Shown one piece after another: positions 11,765-23,449 of a stretch of 64,000 nucleotides of DNA. The position numbers and the translations under genes were made by a program. The stretch's first letter is position 1. Each line of letters begins with the position of its first letter. The notes below the pieces were generated by a model. That model did not search any database and was not told the DNA's origin. It worked only from the letters and a program-made list of their open reading frames with translations. Source of the DNA: Branchiostoma floridae (Eukaryota; Chordata; Leptocardii; Amphioxiformes; Branchiostomatidae); assembly GCF_000003815.2 (NCBI RefSeq), contig NC_049980.1, positions 1,274,740-1,338,739 on the forward strand, given 5' to 3'.

Positions 11765-11971
11765 ACTGTAAATGCATTTAAGTTCTCAGAGATTTAATTT
11801 CGCGGTAGCGGGAAAATTGTACTTTTCGCGGTGGTTTTAATTTCGCGGTAGCACCATGCACTGCAGTCTCTTACTGGACAAAATGTTTGCAGTGGTTTTA
11901 AATTTGTGTTGAAGCGGCCGCCGCGAAAACTGCAAACATTAAACCACCGCAAACGTTTCTGCATTTATAGT
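11765..11971 (+). mobile_element. TTCGCGGT MITE, copy 1
   Basis: Ends CTGTAAATGCA and TGCATTTATAG are inverted. The inside is a series of TTCGCGGT/ACCGCGAA words in both orientations. One of six copies in the window, all in introns or intergenic DNA; orientation is assigned arbitrarily from the GCACCATGCA centre. TA at the edges suggests a Tc1/mariner-type target. Confidence 0.8.
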
Positions 11972-12059
11972 AGCCTGTAGTTTGTATCATTATACAATCA
12001 TTCCAGGAGCTGAAATGCATTGAGTCTATTTGAGTTGGAGTTGCCTTGTTGGTTTAGAG

Positions 12060-12441
12060 TGAAAACTGTTTTTTCTTGTTGAATCAGTCTGGAAAAATTG
12101 GACCTAAGAAAAATCAATGGACAGGATTTTGGACCGGTTAGAAAATTGTCAGATTATACTGGCAGGCGTTCAGTCACCTGTTTTGGGGCTCACATAAAGA
12201 CGTGGTCTTTTATATAATAACACTCTCCTATGGAGTATAGGATGGCTTTAGATTAAAGCGCCAGTAGATGTCAAATACTCCACCATATTTCTTTGCAGCA
12301 AAATGGACCATTGTTTTGAGTATTGCCCATTTACAAGTTTCCACAGACAATTAGGTCAAGGTTCAGGTCCGCACCTATATCTGATCCTCTTGACCTGGAC
12401 TATACCTGGACCTGCATTTTTTTGTACTGGTACCCACCCCT
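12060..12441. mobile_element. Dispersed DNA-transposon-like repeat, copy 2 (GGTACCCACCCCTA end)
   Basis: Homologous to 880-1280 over most of its length, with the same TGGACCATTGTTTTGAGTAT core, the CAGGTCC-rich stretch and the same terminal word. It has an insertion relative to copy 1 in its left half. Confidence 0.55.
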
Positions 12442-12713
12442 AGTATGGTTGGAGATTTCCTTTGTCTTAAGAAGTTGGAGATGCCTTGTACACAGATAAT
12501 GGGTTCCCAGTGGTCAACCAAGGAGGCAGAAGGAGGTTAATGATTACGGATGACCCCAGAAATGGACTTAACTTGTTTCCCCAACTGCTGATGGAAAACT
12601 CATCCCCCGGTACCTCCCTGGCTGGGCCAAATCAATAATCAGTCGTCGGCATATGTCAGTAACATTGGATCATTTCCAATCTGTCTTAGACATACATTAA
12701 TTTTTGTTGTACC

Positions 12714-13039
12714 CAGGGCTCGAAATACTTTTTTCTGCATACGTGCACTGATGCAGGTAACATTGAAAATTACCTGCACCAGACAAGTTTCACCTGCACC
12801 ACTCTGAATTTAGGAAGCATGGATCATACTAAAATTGTTCAGGAACCATTTGCTATATTTTCTTTTATATTTTATAGGCGGTAACAGTCAATGCAGCAGT
12901 AACAACAATCCACGTACACCTCATAGGACATTTATGTATAAAACCCAGTACATGGACCAGTGCAGGTTAGGTGCAGGTAGACATCAGTTCCAATTTTACC
13001 TGCACTAACCTGCATATGCAGGTGGTATTTCGAGCCCTG
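12714..13039. mobile_element. Inverted-repeat element CAGGGCTCGAAATAC
   Basis: CAGGGCTCGAAATAC at 12714 is repeated inverted as GTATTTCGAGCCCTG ending 13039. Inside, ACCTGCAC and GTGCAGGT words recur near both arms. CAGGG ends suggest hAT, but I found no matching 8-bp flanks. Non-coding. Confidence 0.7.
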
Positions 13040-15100
13040 CATACCTATCAGTAAAAGTCATTCTAGTTTTCCATTCTTACCAGTCTAGAGGTCAGAGGTT
13101 ACGTCATGTTTTACACAAGTCGATAATTTTGGTCAAAAACTTTTGAAAAAGGTTTGAACCACGCCCCCTACATTGTGTACATGCAATATAGTGCTTACCC
13201 AATAATGTCATCTAGTTCGTTCAAAAGGCAGGCATTGGTGGAACATAAGTTATATGTTTAACCCATTGGAAGACAAATCTGCTCTTTTAGCACTACAGAG
13301 AACAATGCACGGCAAGCAATATACCTTTTTTGTAAAGTGTCCTTCATTTGTTAGTGCACAGAAGTTACATTTTGTGATGGTCAAATCTTTGCTTCTGCAG
13401 AAGATGAGCTGCCAAGCCCCAGATGACCACCAGTGTTATGCATTATGTAGAAAGTATGCTATCAGATAGTCCATGATTAATGCAGAATCTGCAGGACTGC
13501 ACACCGGAGTGTTTTATGTCGGTGGTGTAAAGTTGCTGTCCTTGGCCCATGATAAGTCTGCTGTGCCCAAACTCATTTGTCAGACTTTATAGCCTCACTG
13601 AAATCAATGGAGCAGGAAACGACAAAGCCTGACATATCGGGTGTCTGTTTTATCTCGGAGGTTTGGCCCCCGTCAAGGACAACGAACTAGGACAGCGCCA
13701 AGTTCACGACCAGACCACACCACTTATAATGATTTTATGGATGAGATCAGTGACTACATCGATTTTCGCCTGTATCATTGTGTACATGTATATTGTTTTA
13801 TCAAATAAAAATACTGCTGTTCTTGCTTGCGCTAAAAAGCCGTTTTAAGCCAAATTAAACTGTCTTGTGAATGTTTTGTACTGCAAACTGACTGCAAAAT
13901 GAAAGTCCTTTGAATTAGATGTGGACAATGGACAAAGGACGTTCAACTTGATTCATACAATATTGCAACCCACTTGTATCGTTTGCAATTTTAATAAATC
14001 AAATCAATCAAATCAATTATGATTGTTGATAGCCAAGAGGACCATCTGACATTGTTAGGGCTTCTCAAATTATATTTACAGATTGAAGTAACATTACTGA
14101 ACATAAAATCTGCTTAATGTACAATCTATGTCACAGGTTTATTTGCAACTAGTACAGAACTGTTTAATCAGAACACAGACTAGAGGTTGCATTTCTCCAG
14201 CGCAAATGCACTTGTCCATGTTGGTTCTTGCACTTTCAGATGATTCTTAGCATCCCAGCATCAAAGCATCTTCTTCTAGGAAAGTTATAAAATATCATAT
14301 CTTCTCACAACATCTCAGAGAGAGACGTGTGCTCCCAGCTTAAGACGTTTCAAGACGCAGACGTTAGGGTGCCGTTACGTCCTCATCTGCATACTAAGTG
14401 TGTTCTGCAGTTACTGTAGCAGCACTTATCTCCTCTCAGATGTTCCTCCAGAGGCAATCTTACTGTCGACACTACCTCATGATCACCCGATACAAGACGT
14501 CAGTGGTACTCATGTTCTCAAGTTACCCACCAAGCAGCCTTAACTCTGATGAAATATAAGTCCAAACCGAGCAATTTGGATAATTTGTGTGTTGGTCTAT
14601 CCTGGAGAAGTATTGCTGGCCATTAGGGGGAATAAGGACTGTAATTAGAACCTCTCAGTAGACCCTCCTCATCTGTTAGTGTAGCCATTACTGGTGAGAA
14701 CATAAAACAAGATGTCCAGTTTCTGTCATCTAAGTAGGTGAGGCCACACAGATTCAATTTGTAGTCTCTCAGATTGAAAAGAATTGTTCTGAACTAGCTA
14801 GAAAATCAACCAGTCTGAGGTCGTTCAGAGTGTGCGAGAAAATCTGTATGTTGTACCATACAATTTCAAGGAGTAGCTAGATCTAGATTCAAGTTTTCTT
14901 TGTGGGAAATTTCTGATGTACAGGATTAAGTGAAGTGGTTTAAAGGAAGACTGATAGCAGCTGCAGAGTGTTCAGACCAGTGCAGCAGTAGAACACAATG
15001 TGCAGTGGACAACTACTTTCCTCCCAGTCCTTTGTGGTTGGCAACCTCTTGTCTTGCTGAATGTTAACCATAATATGTCTCTAGAGATCTGAGATCTAGA
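13040..15100. other. Mostly unique non-coding DNA
   Basis: No exon recognised. A stretch around 13540-13720 and another around 14310-14540 are richer in G, C and CpG than their surroundings and lack repeat features. They could be regulatory, but nothing specific is shown. Confidence 0.3.
13960..14016 (+). mobile_element. LINE-like 3' tail with AATC repeats
   Basis: AATTTTAATAAATC runs into AAATCAATC repeats, a polyadenylation-like signal followed by a short tandem tail. The body upstream is not recognisable. Confidence 0.35.
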
Positions 15101-15105
15101 TTATG

Positions 15106-15317
15106 TACTGAACAGAAACAACTAAAATTGAGGAAGACTTGAATCAGAACAGTTTCAAAAGAATCTCAATAATCATTATTTCCTCTCAATCAAACTGGCA
15201 GAACAAGTTAATATATACAACTTGTTCTGCCAGTTTGATTGAGAGGAATTAATGATTTTTGAGATTCTTTTGTCCTGATTCAAGTCTTACTCAATTTTAT
15301 TTGCTTCTGTTTAGTAC
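15106..15317. repeat. Long near-perfect hairpin (about 100-bp arms, 9-nt loop)
   Basis: Bases 15106-15209 are the inverted complement of 15219-15317, with a 5-base indel and a handful of mismatches. The loop is 15210-15218. There is no ORF. Likely a fold-back MITE; the RNA would be a long double-stranded stem. Confidence 0.85.
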
Positions 15318-16948
15318 TAATACATTTTAATGAACACCTTTACGTCATGCCTATGTGTTAAGTTAATGCAATTCAGCATAATTCAGGAAATATAGCACTC
15401 TTGAATGGAATGTTTATTTGAATCAAATATGAAAAGTTAAAGTTATGTCTTGGTGAAGTTTTATAAGTCCTTGGATAATGCACCTGATTCTGTCAATGAA
15501 TGTTGGAATTTGATCCTGGTGGTAACAGTGAAGTAGACAGCTGCTACAGAAAGGCGAAATTTGTCCACTTTTAGTAACTGAAAGATCTAAGTCAGACTAG
15601 AATGGATAACGATTGTGATATCGGGTCTTTACAAAAATACAGGCTTCCAGATGGTCAACAATATTTCAGAGTCTACCTTTAACAATAACGACAACAAAAA
15701 TGGTATTAACATTCAATGTAACAGTTGGTTACAGTATCAACATAACCAGAAGGTCTTAATAATTTTACAGGTAGTGCACCAAAAAGTAGTTACTCAAGCA
15801 ACTGGATATGGTTTTGGAAACGGTCAGACGTTTCAACTGGAATCCACCAGTTTTTGTCAGTGATACTGAAGTGATCTGGAAGAAACAGGTCTTTTATACT
15901 CTAACTATGAATGAAGACAATTTCAGATGTCCAATAGGAAACGTTGTAAGACAATTTAGACTGAAGACAATTTGGATTCCAAAGAAAACAAACTTTTAAG
16001 GGAAGGCAAAATCAAGCTGAAGACAATTTGGGTTTCAAGGGATAGCAAGGCTAAGACACAGTTAATGCAAATGAGTCAATTAGCTCCTGTTGTTTTAGTT
16101 TATAGGTAACTACTTGTCTTATGTGTTGAATAATGTATTGCCTTTTAAAATTGATATTCTGCCTGGCCTAGTACAATAGTTACTGTACAGTGTGGGAATT
16201 GAAAAACTGCACTCACTGGTACATATTTCATGTTAAAGGAAGAGGGAGCCCGTCCCTTCTGACACAGGCAATAAACTAGCAGCAATTGCAAAGCTCATGT
16301 TTCTCTAATTGGTGTTATTTAAGGCGCTTAATGGTACAGGCTATTACTGCAGTGAGAATTGTGATAGACATATTACTTCAGTTAGAATTGCTGCAATGAT
16401 CTGGTCCTGATGATCTTTCATCAAAAACCAAGTCATCTGGGCTGAACTTTTCTGGAATTATTACAATGGGCTACTCAGTTCTACAAATTGATAAAAATAA
16501 AACCATAATTATATAATACATTGTATGATATGATATCCTGATGTAGATGTTTCGAGTCCAAACATCACTTCTAAGTATCTAAAGATTTACAGTTACTGTA
16601 CTGTTCCTTTTCCAAATTATAATGTTGGTAGCAGTACTTTACTACATTGTAATTCTGGAGAAGCCTTGTCCTGAAAAAGGAGTAAAGCTTGAGAAACAAT
16701 TTAAATCCAGATCTAAACCAGGATTTTTTTTAGCTTAGCAAATGATGAAATGGTCACCCCCAATCCATCTGTATAGTTTTGTTTGAACCTTCAAATCACT
16801 GTCTTGCATTGAGAAAACTGTATGCTGCCATGCATGTGTTTATGCAAGAGCTGTAAGGTGTACAAAGTTTCTTTGATGCAGATTTTACATCTTGTGACTT
16901 GTTGACAGTTTTTAACAGTCATCTCATCTAAGTTTTACTTTTGTTGAA
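15318..16948. other. Non-coding, nothing recognised
   Basis: A short near-repeat of GACTGAAGACAATTTGG words occurs at 15958-16035. No exon or known element seen. Confidence 0.35.
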
Positions 16949-17140
16949 TACTGTAAATGCAGAAATGTTCGCGGTGGTTTAATGTTCGCGGTTTTAAACT
17001 TAAAACCACCGCAAACATTTTTCTATTATAGTATGAGACTGCAGTCTATGGCGCTACCGCGAACTTAAAACCACCGCAAAAAGTCCATTTTCCCGCCACT
17101 GCGAAATTAAATCCCTGCAAACTTAAATGCATTTACAGTA
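16949..17140 (-). mobile_element. TTCGCGGT MITE, copy 2
   Basis: TACTGTAAATGCAGAAATG at the left and CTTAAATGCATTTACAGTA at the right, with TTCGCGGT/ACCGCGAA words between. Opposite orientation to copies 1, 3 and 5. Flanked by TA on both sides. Confidence 0.85.
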
Positions 17141-19970
17141 GTTCATTTTCCCATTTGACATCCTGGTATTCGTTGATTTTCTGTTCTTGCCATTCGTCTT
17201 CTCTAGTCAAGGTCAGATCTTGCCGTAAACTTGGCCCTCTCCTTTGAGCACCGGACTGGATGATTCATAAGAAATTCAGAAATTCATGAGGAGTCTCAGC
17301 AAGCTAACAGAGCAGAAAAACAAGTGCACTACTCCTAAGTCTCTGCCGACGTCGTCTTTACAACTGTCATGGTGATGCACGCAAAGGTCGTACCTGCCCC
17401 ATCCGTCAGCCTTAACCTGTGTTTCATTGCCGGGCGGGAATTTGCCTTAGCAAATTGGAAACATTATTGGCCATATATCACGACTGTGGGCTGCTTGAGC
17501 CCTCCCAGGGTTCCCTAATGTCGCCTTGATGAAAGGAACATAAGATTTGTAATGACAGAAAAGGTCATCTTGCATATATATGTTGCTGTAAGTCAGTTCA
17601 ACACAAAAACACAAACTTTGTTTTTGTTGGAGAGTGCATTGATGTCATGATGTTTGAGAATGCAAGCTAGATTTGATAAATGAAGCATAGAAGCATTTAG
17701 CAGAGAGAAGAATAAGTTTTTATTACTTACAAAAGAAAACTTTGTTGAAATGAATTTTGAATGTCGCAGCTGCAGTAATGTCTTCCTTTTTTCAGCCTAG
17801 TTTGCAGTACAGACCCATCATGGCTTGAAACCTTTATGGGTCAATATTACATGTAACGGGAGGTGCCCCAACACGGTACGCTTTTTCTTGCGCTCAAACT
17901 CATGGCGCTCCATCGCTATTTGCCTGAGAGTGGTCAAATTTTTATGACTGAATTTTTTACTCATAGATTTTAACAACATACTTGAATAAGAAATGCATTC
18001 ATGTGGTTCATGAACCTTTCGCGCTGCGTGTTACAAGCGGCAAACACTGAGAGACAATTTCATGTATGTAACCTTCCAATTTTGTGCTACGCTGGACAGT
18101 GTGCCTAACTCGGTACGCTTTTTTTTATATTTTGCTCTCTTCAGAAGTAAGTGGTAAATCTAAGTACACAGAAAAAATTAATAGTATGATATTTTAGCTT
18201 TCTTTTGACAGTAAAATCGTGACTGTATGTACTTCTTGTCTCACATGAGGAATGCTGTACCTAGAACAATCAAGCTGATGTTTTACGGGCAATGGGCTGA
18301 ATGCACTGATTGTGAATGCCCGACTAAAAAAACTATTACGAAAAAACGACACCGCCAACATCAACAAAACTCTGTCTGATTATATGAAAATATCATCTAC
18401 ATCTCTCTGTCAAGTCTTATTTTCATAGACAGCACGAATCATTTGTTACAGTCAAAGAAATCTTTGGAGCGTTCTCTAGTCTGCCACCTTCACGGCCACA
18501 CTCCCTTGGGAGTACAATGGTGGCAATGTTTATGTCGCTTCTTTTTGGTTGCTTTTCTACTCAACAAACATTTGAAGACCCATATTCATAGTGTTTTATG
18601 GAGCTTTATTTATGTGTATCATGGCAGTTGTGTGACTGCTTGGATGAGTTCGTATAGTTAGCGACACGAGCCGCCAATACACAGAGGCCGGTGACCGCAG
18701 TGATTCAGCACTGTCAACATTACTGTTAGAATTCTGCTCTTAAAAAAACATGAAGTAAATATGTTAAAGTATACTTGGAATGCAAATTAAAGTTGTGTGC
18801 ATGGACTTGGTTTATTTACCTTTGTAATCAGCATAGTCAGCGGCAACAAACACGGTGTACTTATGGATAATAAGATCAGCAAAAAATCCGTACCGTCTTA
18901 CGACGGGGACCGTCTTAGGGCGGCCCCCGTTACCTGCACCGCATGTGCACTGGCAGGGCAGAAATGTCTTAGAAAGGTGAAAGATGCATCGAGACCTGGC
19001 ATTAAGCATGATTTCATGGTTGGAGACCCCAAGTCTGATGGTCATGTGCTAAAAAATAAAATGTATTACCTACTGTAGGATATCTTACAAATAGATACAT
19101 TATGATAGTTCTTTTAGATGGCAGTCCAGACAAGGGCTATAGGGTTATAGGGTTCAGGTTTTGTTACATACAATGTTGGATTACAGCAACTTCTTGATCT
19201 GTGACAGTTGTTTGAAGAGTTAGACTTATCACCTTTTCCCAAAGGTTATCAAATACTTCAAATTTCTAATTGGAAACATGGCAAAACCTAGAACACAAAG
19301 AGCCAAGCTTGTATAGCCTAACATGGCAATGTTGTCACAGGTCTAAATCTGTTCATCAATGGTCATTAAGTCGGTCAGTTGTCAGTACAAAGGTTTTGTA
19401 TACAGACTTTGGGGCATTTTGGTCGAACTCAAACTTTACGATATTTGGAATAGATGATGTTTGATTGCCATGAAAATGGAATTCGAAGATTATATTCATG
19501 AATCACTTTTCCTAGTGTCATAACTTTCATCTCTCCAAGCTTGGAACAGTTCCCATTATCGTTATCAGCTTCTAATTAACGAGGAACGAATGAAATCACA
19601 TTACCACGGAGGACTGGAAAAAATCAATTAACACAAATGTTAATTTAAGATTTGTGGATGCCTGTTTTTCCATAGGGGAAAAGTTGTTTTTTTTTTTTAA
19701 TTTTTTTAATCTTTAATTTGCAATAAGAGAGAAGAAACTGCTGAAGGGAACTCATCTTTGATTAATATAGAAAGAGATTTTTTAATCATATAAAGTCTCT
19801 GTTACTGATTTTGACATTTACATGATATTTGTCATCTGAAAAGTTCTAAGTACAGTCAGACCTGTCTCTAGTAACCACTCAAAGAACATGGAGAAAATGT
19901 TCACAGCAGATAGTTGCTTACTGTAGACAGGATGTTTTGTTTCCGGGAATAGTTTCATCAGGTTAGTACG
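17141..19970. other. Non-coding, no exon recognised
   Basis: Bases 17180-17560 are more balanced in composition and repeat-free. The phrase CGGTACGCTTTTT occurs near 17875 and again near 18112. A CpG-rich patch lies at 18885-18935. None of these supports a named feature. Confidence 0.3.
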
Positions 19971-19974
19971 TCAC

Positions 19975-20103
19975 TGAATAAAGAGACTCTTTTTACACAA
20001 CCAATGATTTATTCGGTGACACATCAGTGGTTTCGAACCCATTACCTCTGGGGTCTGGGTCAAACACCTTACCTTTTGCACCACACGATCCCACCAGATA
20101 TGA
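19975..20103 (-). mobile_element. tRNA-derived SINE
   Basis: The minus strand reads an A-box-like TGGTGCAAAAGG and a perfect B box GGTTCGAAACC with tRNA-like spacing, followed by GAATAAATCATTG. Not a functional tRNA, as the arms do not fold cleanly. Confidence 0.5.
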
Positions 20104-20367
20104 TTATCTTAGACTGTGTGAATGACTTCTAGTTAACAAAATGCTTGTCGCATTGCAGACACCAGAGACAAATAACCAAGGGGACAAACAACACAGTAAG
20201 CTTATTTATGGTGTGTGAATTATTGGCTTTACCTAGGCACATAATTGGATCCTATTTTCCGGAAAGATTTTCTGCAGTAAATAACAGGTTGCTGAGAGGG
20301 CCTGTCCCTTGTCATGCTGCTTGCTGGTGTGTTAGAGCTGTCCACGGTGATGGGTGTTACTCAGCTT

Positions 20368-20700
20368 CAGGGTTGTAACCAGAGCCCGTCCCCCTGCTCT
20401 TTGACGGAATTTCGCAGCTGGGGACGGAAACATTTTTTGCTCATTCCGTCCCCTGTGATGGACAAAAATATGTTAAGTCAGTAAAGATATAAAAAACTGT
20501 GTGATTTGTCACCAAAACAGATGAACAGCTAAGTCTACCAGCCAAGTTTACACCTCAAAATGCAGGAAATAGCATTTCAGGGAGTTCAACATTTTCCAGG
20601 GGAGCATGGCCCCAGACCACCTTAGAAACTTTGCGCATTTGGCTCGGGAGCATTCGAATTCGAGGGGACGGAAAATGATTTTAGGCTGGCTACAACCCTG
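20368..20700 (+). mobile_element. hAT-type MITE (CAGGGTTGTA), copy 1, intact TSD
   Basis: Inverted ends CAGGGTTGTAACCAG and CTGGCTACAACCCTG, flanked by a perfect 8-bp direct repeat CTCAGCTT at 20360-20367 and 20701-20708. Homologous throughout to 29616-29941. Non-coding, so it depends on a transposase elsewhere. Confidence 0.9.
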
Positions 20701-20708
20701 CTCAGCTT

Positions 20709-21640
20709 CCATTTGTTTCCACCTGAATCAGTGGTGTTGGCTTCCTTTTGCCCCGCATACTCACATACATCAGGATATCAGCGTGAGGATTACAGTACTG
20801 CCCTAGGTCAGTTTTGAGCAATCTTTGTTTGAAATATGCAAAGACACTGGTTAACTTTCCTAACTGGCTTTAACCCACATGTAGGCCTGGAGAAGTACAC
20901 AATGTCAGTCAAAATGTTAATTCTGAAGTTATTTGATATTACCCTCCCAATATAACTACGACGACTTATTTTCCATTTACCTTCCTGTACATACTAGAAT
21001 TTAGCGTCACATTTTCACACATCTAGTCAAAAAGATACATCCTACTACAGACATATCAACTTAATTCCTTGGAAACTGGGACTTAAGTTGAACAAAGGCA
21101 AATGTTAGGATAGTTGGTACAGAATACTTGATTCTTGGCTTGATTGATTTCTGCCATTTTCCCTGGATTTTCCATAATCTCATGGGAAGAATAATGAAAG
21201 AAGGTTCAATTCATTGCCAGGAACTTTGGAAATGAGAGATTGACAAAATCGGCTCCTCAATCATCATTTCCAGGCAATGAGAGAGATAGCAAAGCAAAGA
21301 AAAGATAGATTCCGTCTGAAAGTCAACAAAGTGGAGAATATATAGGGACATATCTTAAAACTGTTTTGTGTTGTACAAAGTAACCATTCACCAGCTCAGA
21401 AATTACTGACATCCATTTGATGATACATACACGCAGCACCAAACCCTGCAGTAACTGAGATTGTCTGGTAAGCCTTGCACTTTGTAGTCCTCACACAACA
21501 TTTTTTACATGTAATCCTTGGCAAAAGTCGGTGGTCGCAGGAAATGTATGTCCGGCTTACCGTCCCCTGACAGTTTGATCCGCAACTCACGGGGACGCTA
21601 CTTCCCTTTCAAGTAATAAATCCGTCCTTGACAACTGTTT
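20709..21640. other. Non-coding, nothing recognised
   Basis: No exon, RNA gene or repeat family seen. The plus strand around 21530-21600 is slightly richer in G and C. Confidence 0.35.
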
Positions 21641-22690
21641 ATGTAGAATCTTCTCCCTTCCATCATCTTGTTTCATGTCCACTGATAGCGAGAGCTCTGA
21701 AGAGGCGGAGTTGGTTGTGCCGCTTTGTACTTCAATCATCTGAACTTCCAGAAGAATTTTAGCCTGGAATCCAGCCGTGTTGTGCTTTGGTCGCTCCCCT
21801 AAGGTACGCTTCCTGCCAACATGTCTGGTGTTCGCTACTATTTGAACGATTGGCATTTGCACATTTGCAGAGATTTTATATGCGAGATTTCTGATTGGCT
21901 GGTTTAAGCACTTGTTTGAACAAGCGTGCCATTATCATCAACGACCCATCGTCTTCGTGACTATTGGAACGATATGATAAATCAAACTCTTGCCATACTT
22001 GGTTAGCAACAGCGCTATTCAAACATCCTTTCCATTGAGAATAGCCCCTGAGGTCTTTGTTTGCTCGTTTTAGTGAAGAAATTCCGGGAAATTCGCTCGG
22101 TAGTTTCGGCATTATGAACGTCTGACACGGCGGCCATTTTGATGATAATGGAATGCCTGTTCAAACGAGCGCTTGAACCATCTATAATTCAGCCAATCAG
22201 AAATCTCGCATAAAATCTCTGCAAATTTGCAAATGCCACTCGTTCAAATGGTAAAGAACAGCAGACGTGTTGGCAGGAAGCGTACCTTAGGGGAGCAACC
22301 AAAGCACAACACGGCTGGATTCCAGGCTAGAAAAATTTTGAATAGATTGAATAATTTGTAATGCAGCTAGTATTTCAATCATCATGTCCCAACTCCTGTG
22401 ATAGGAATAGCTGTGACGAGGCTCATAGATTTATTGTGCAGTTTGCACAGTAAATCATACAAATTGAAATACACTGTGTCTGATAGAAAGAGTTCTGAAG
22501 AAACTGAGTTAGCTATGCGATTGGAAGTTTCATTTGAACTCATAGTGACAGAAAGTGTTTTAAAGAAGCTTGCAGTCGCTAGTTCAATCATTGAGTTCCA
22601 TCTGGACTTAAAGAAGGGCTATAAAGAGATTGAGTTAGTTTGTACAAAATAATTTGTAGTTCCATCTGCTCTGATAAGGAAAAATCCTGA
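21640..22690. repeat. Diverged reiterated segments interrupted by a fold-back element
   Basis: Words like GATAG-AAGAGTTCTGAAGA followed by GAGTTAG and TTCAATCAT recur around 21684, 22400, 22482, 22547, 22605 and 22673, at irregular 58-82 base spacing. The copies are poorly conserved. The fold-back at 21772-22327 sits within this series. Confidence 0.35.
21772..22327. mobile_element. Fold-back DNA transposon with TA target duplication
   Basis: Starts GCCTGGAATCCAGCC and ends GGCTGGATTCCAGGC, flanked by TA on each side. The inverted arms extend roughly to 21945 on the left and from 22145 on the right, with similar sequence (GTGTTGTGCTTTGGT, GGTACGCTTCCTGCC). The centre holds a minus-strand ATG in good context (22137) opening 40 codons, and an overlapping 78-codon frame that runs into the arm. 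Neither resembles a transposase. Confidence 0.8.
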
Positions 22691-23237
22691 AGAGGCTGAA
22701 TTATAGTTACATGTAAAATATAAAAGGAAATGTGCTGATATACAATTACTCAATCATATCACGTCTTTGCACAGCCATGCCTATAACTTCCAAATACACG
22801 TTTTTTGGTTATACAACACTGATACAGATATGTATGGAGCCACCATGAAACTGAAAGAAAGCAAAGATTTTAAGCAAAGATAAGCAAATCCTGCAAAAAT
22901 TTAATGCACTTATAATAAATCGAACCATTGCCAGCCTGAAATAAACTGAAAGAGGGCACTTTCAGAAATAAACTGAAAGAAGTACAAGTTTATTGGTTAT
23001 TCAACTCAGATCCAGATCTACATGGTGAAAAATTACGAGAGAGAAATCAAAGAAAGTAATGCAACCGTAAAATATGCCATTGCTGACCCAAAGTACAGCC
23101 TCACATCCATTTGTTTCAAGTACCCGGATTTCCACTTTAGAAATGTGGTGACCTCTGGGGCTGACTTTGTCACCCCATGGTGGTTTACGTAGTATCTGAT
23201 GTGTAAATCTATGACAACGTTTATATAACCAGTAAAT

Positions 23238-23449
23238 TACTGTAAATGTATATAAGTTCGGGGGGATTTAATTTCGCAGTAGTGGGAAAAAGGACTTTTC
23301 GCTGTGGTATTAAATTCGCGGTAGCACCATGCTTTGTAATCTCTAACTGCCATGGAAAAATATTCGCGGTGGTTTTAAACTCGCGGTGAAACTACCACCA
23401 CGAAAACCGCAAACATTAAACCACCGCGAAAGTTTCTACATTTACAGTA
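23238..23449 (+). mobile_element. TTCGCGGT MITE, copy 3
   Basis: Ends TACTGTAAATGTA and TACATTTACAGTA, with TTCGCGGT words between; same orientation as copies 1 and 5. Several CpGs have decayed to TpG or CpA. Confidence 0.85.
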
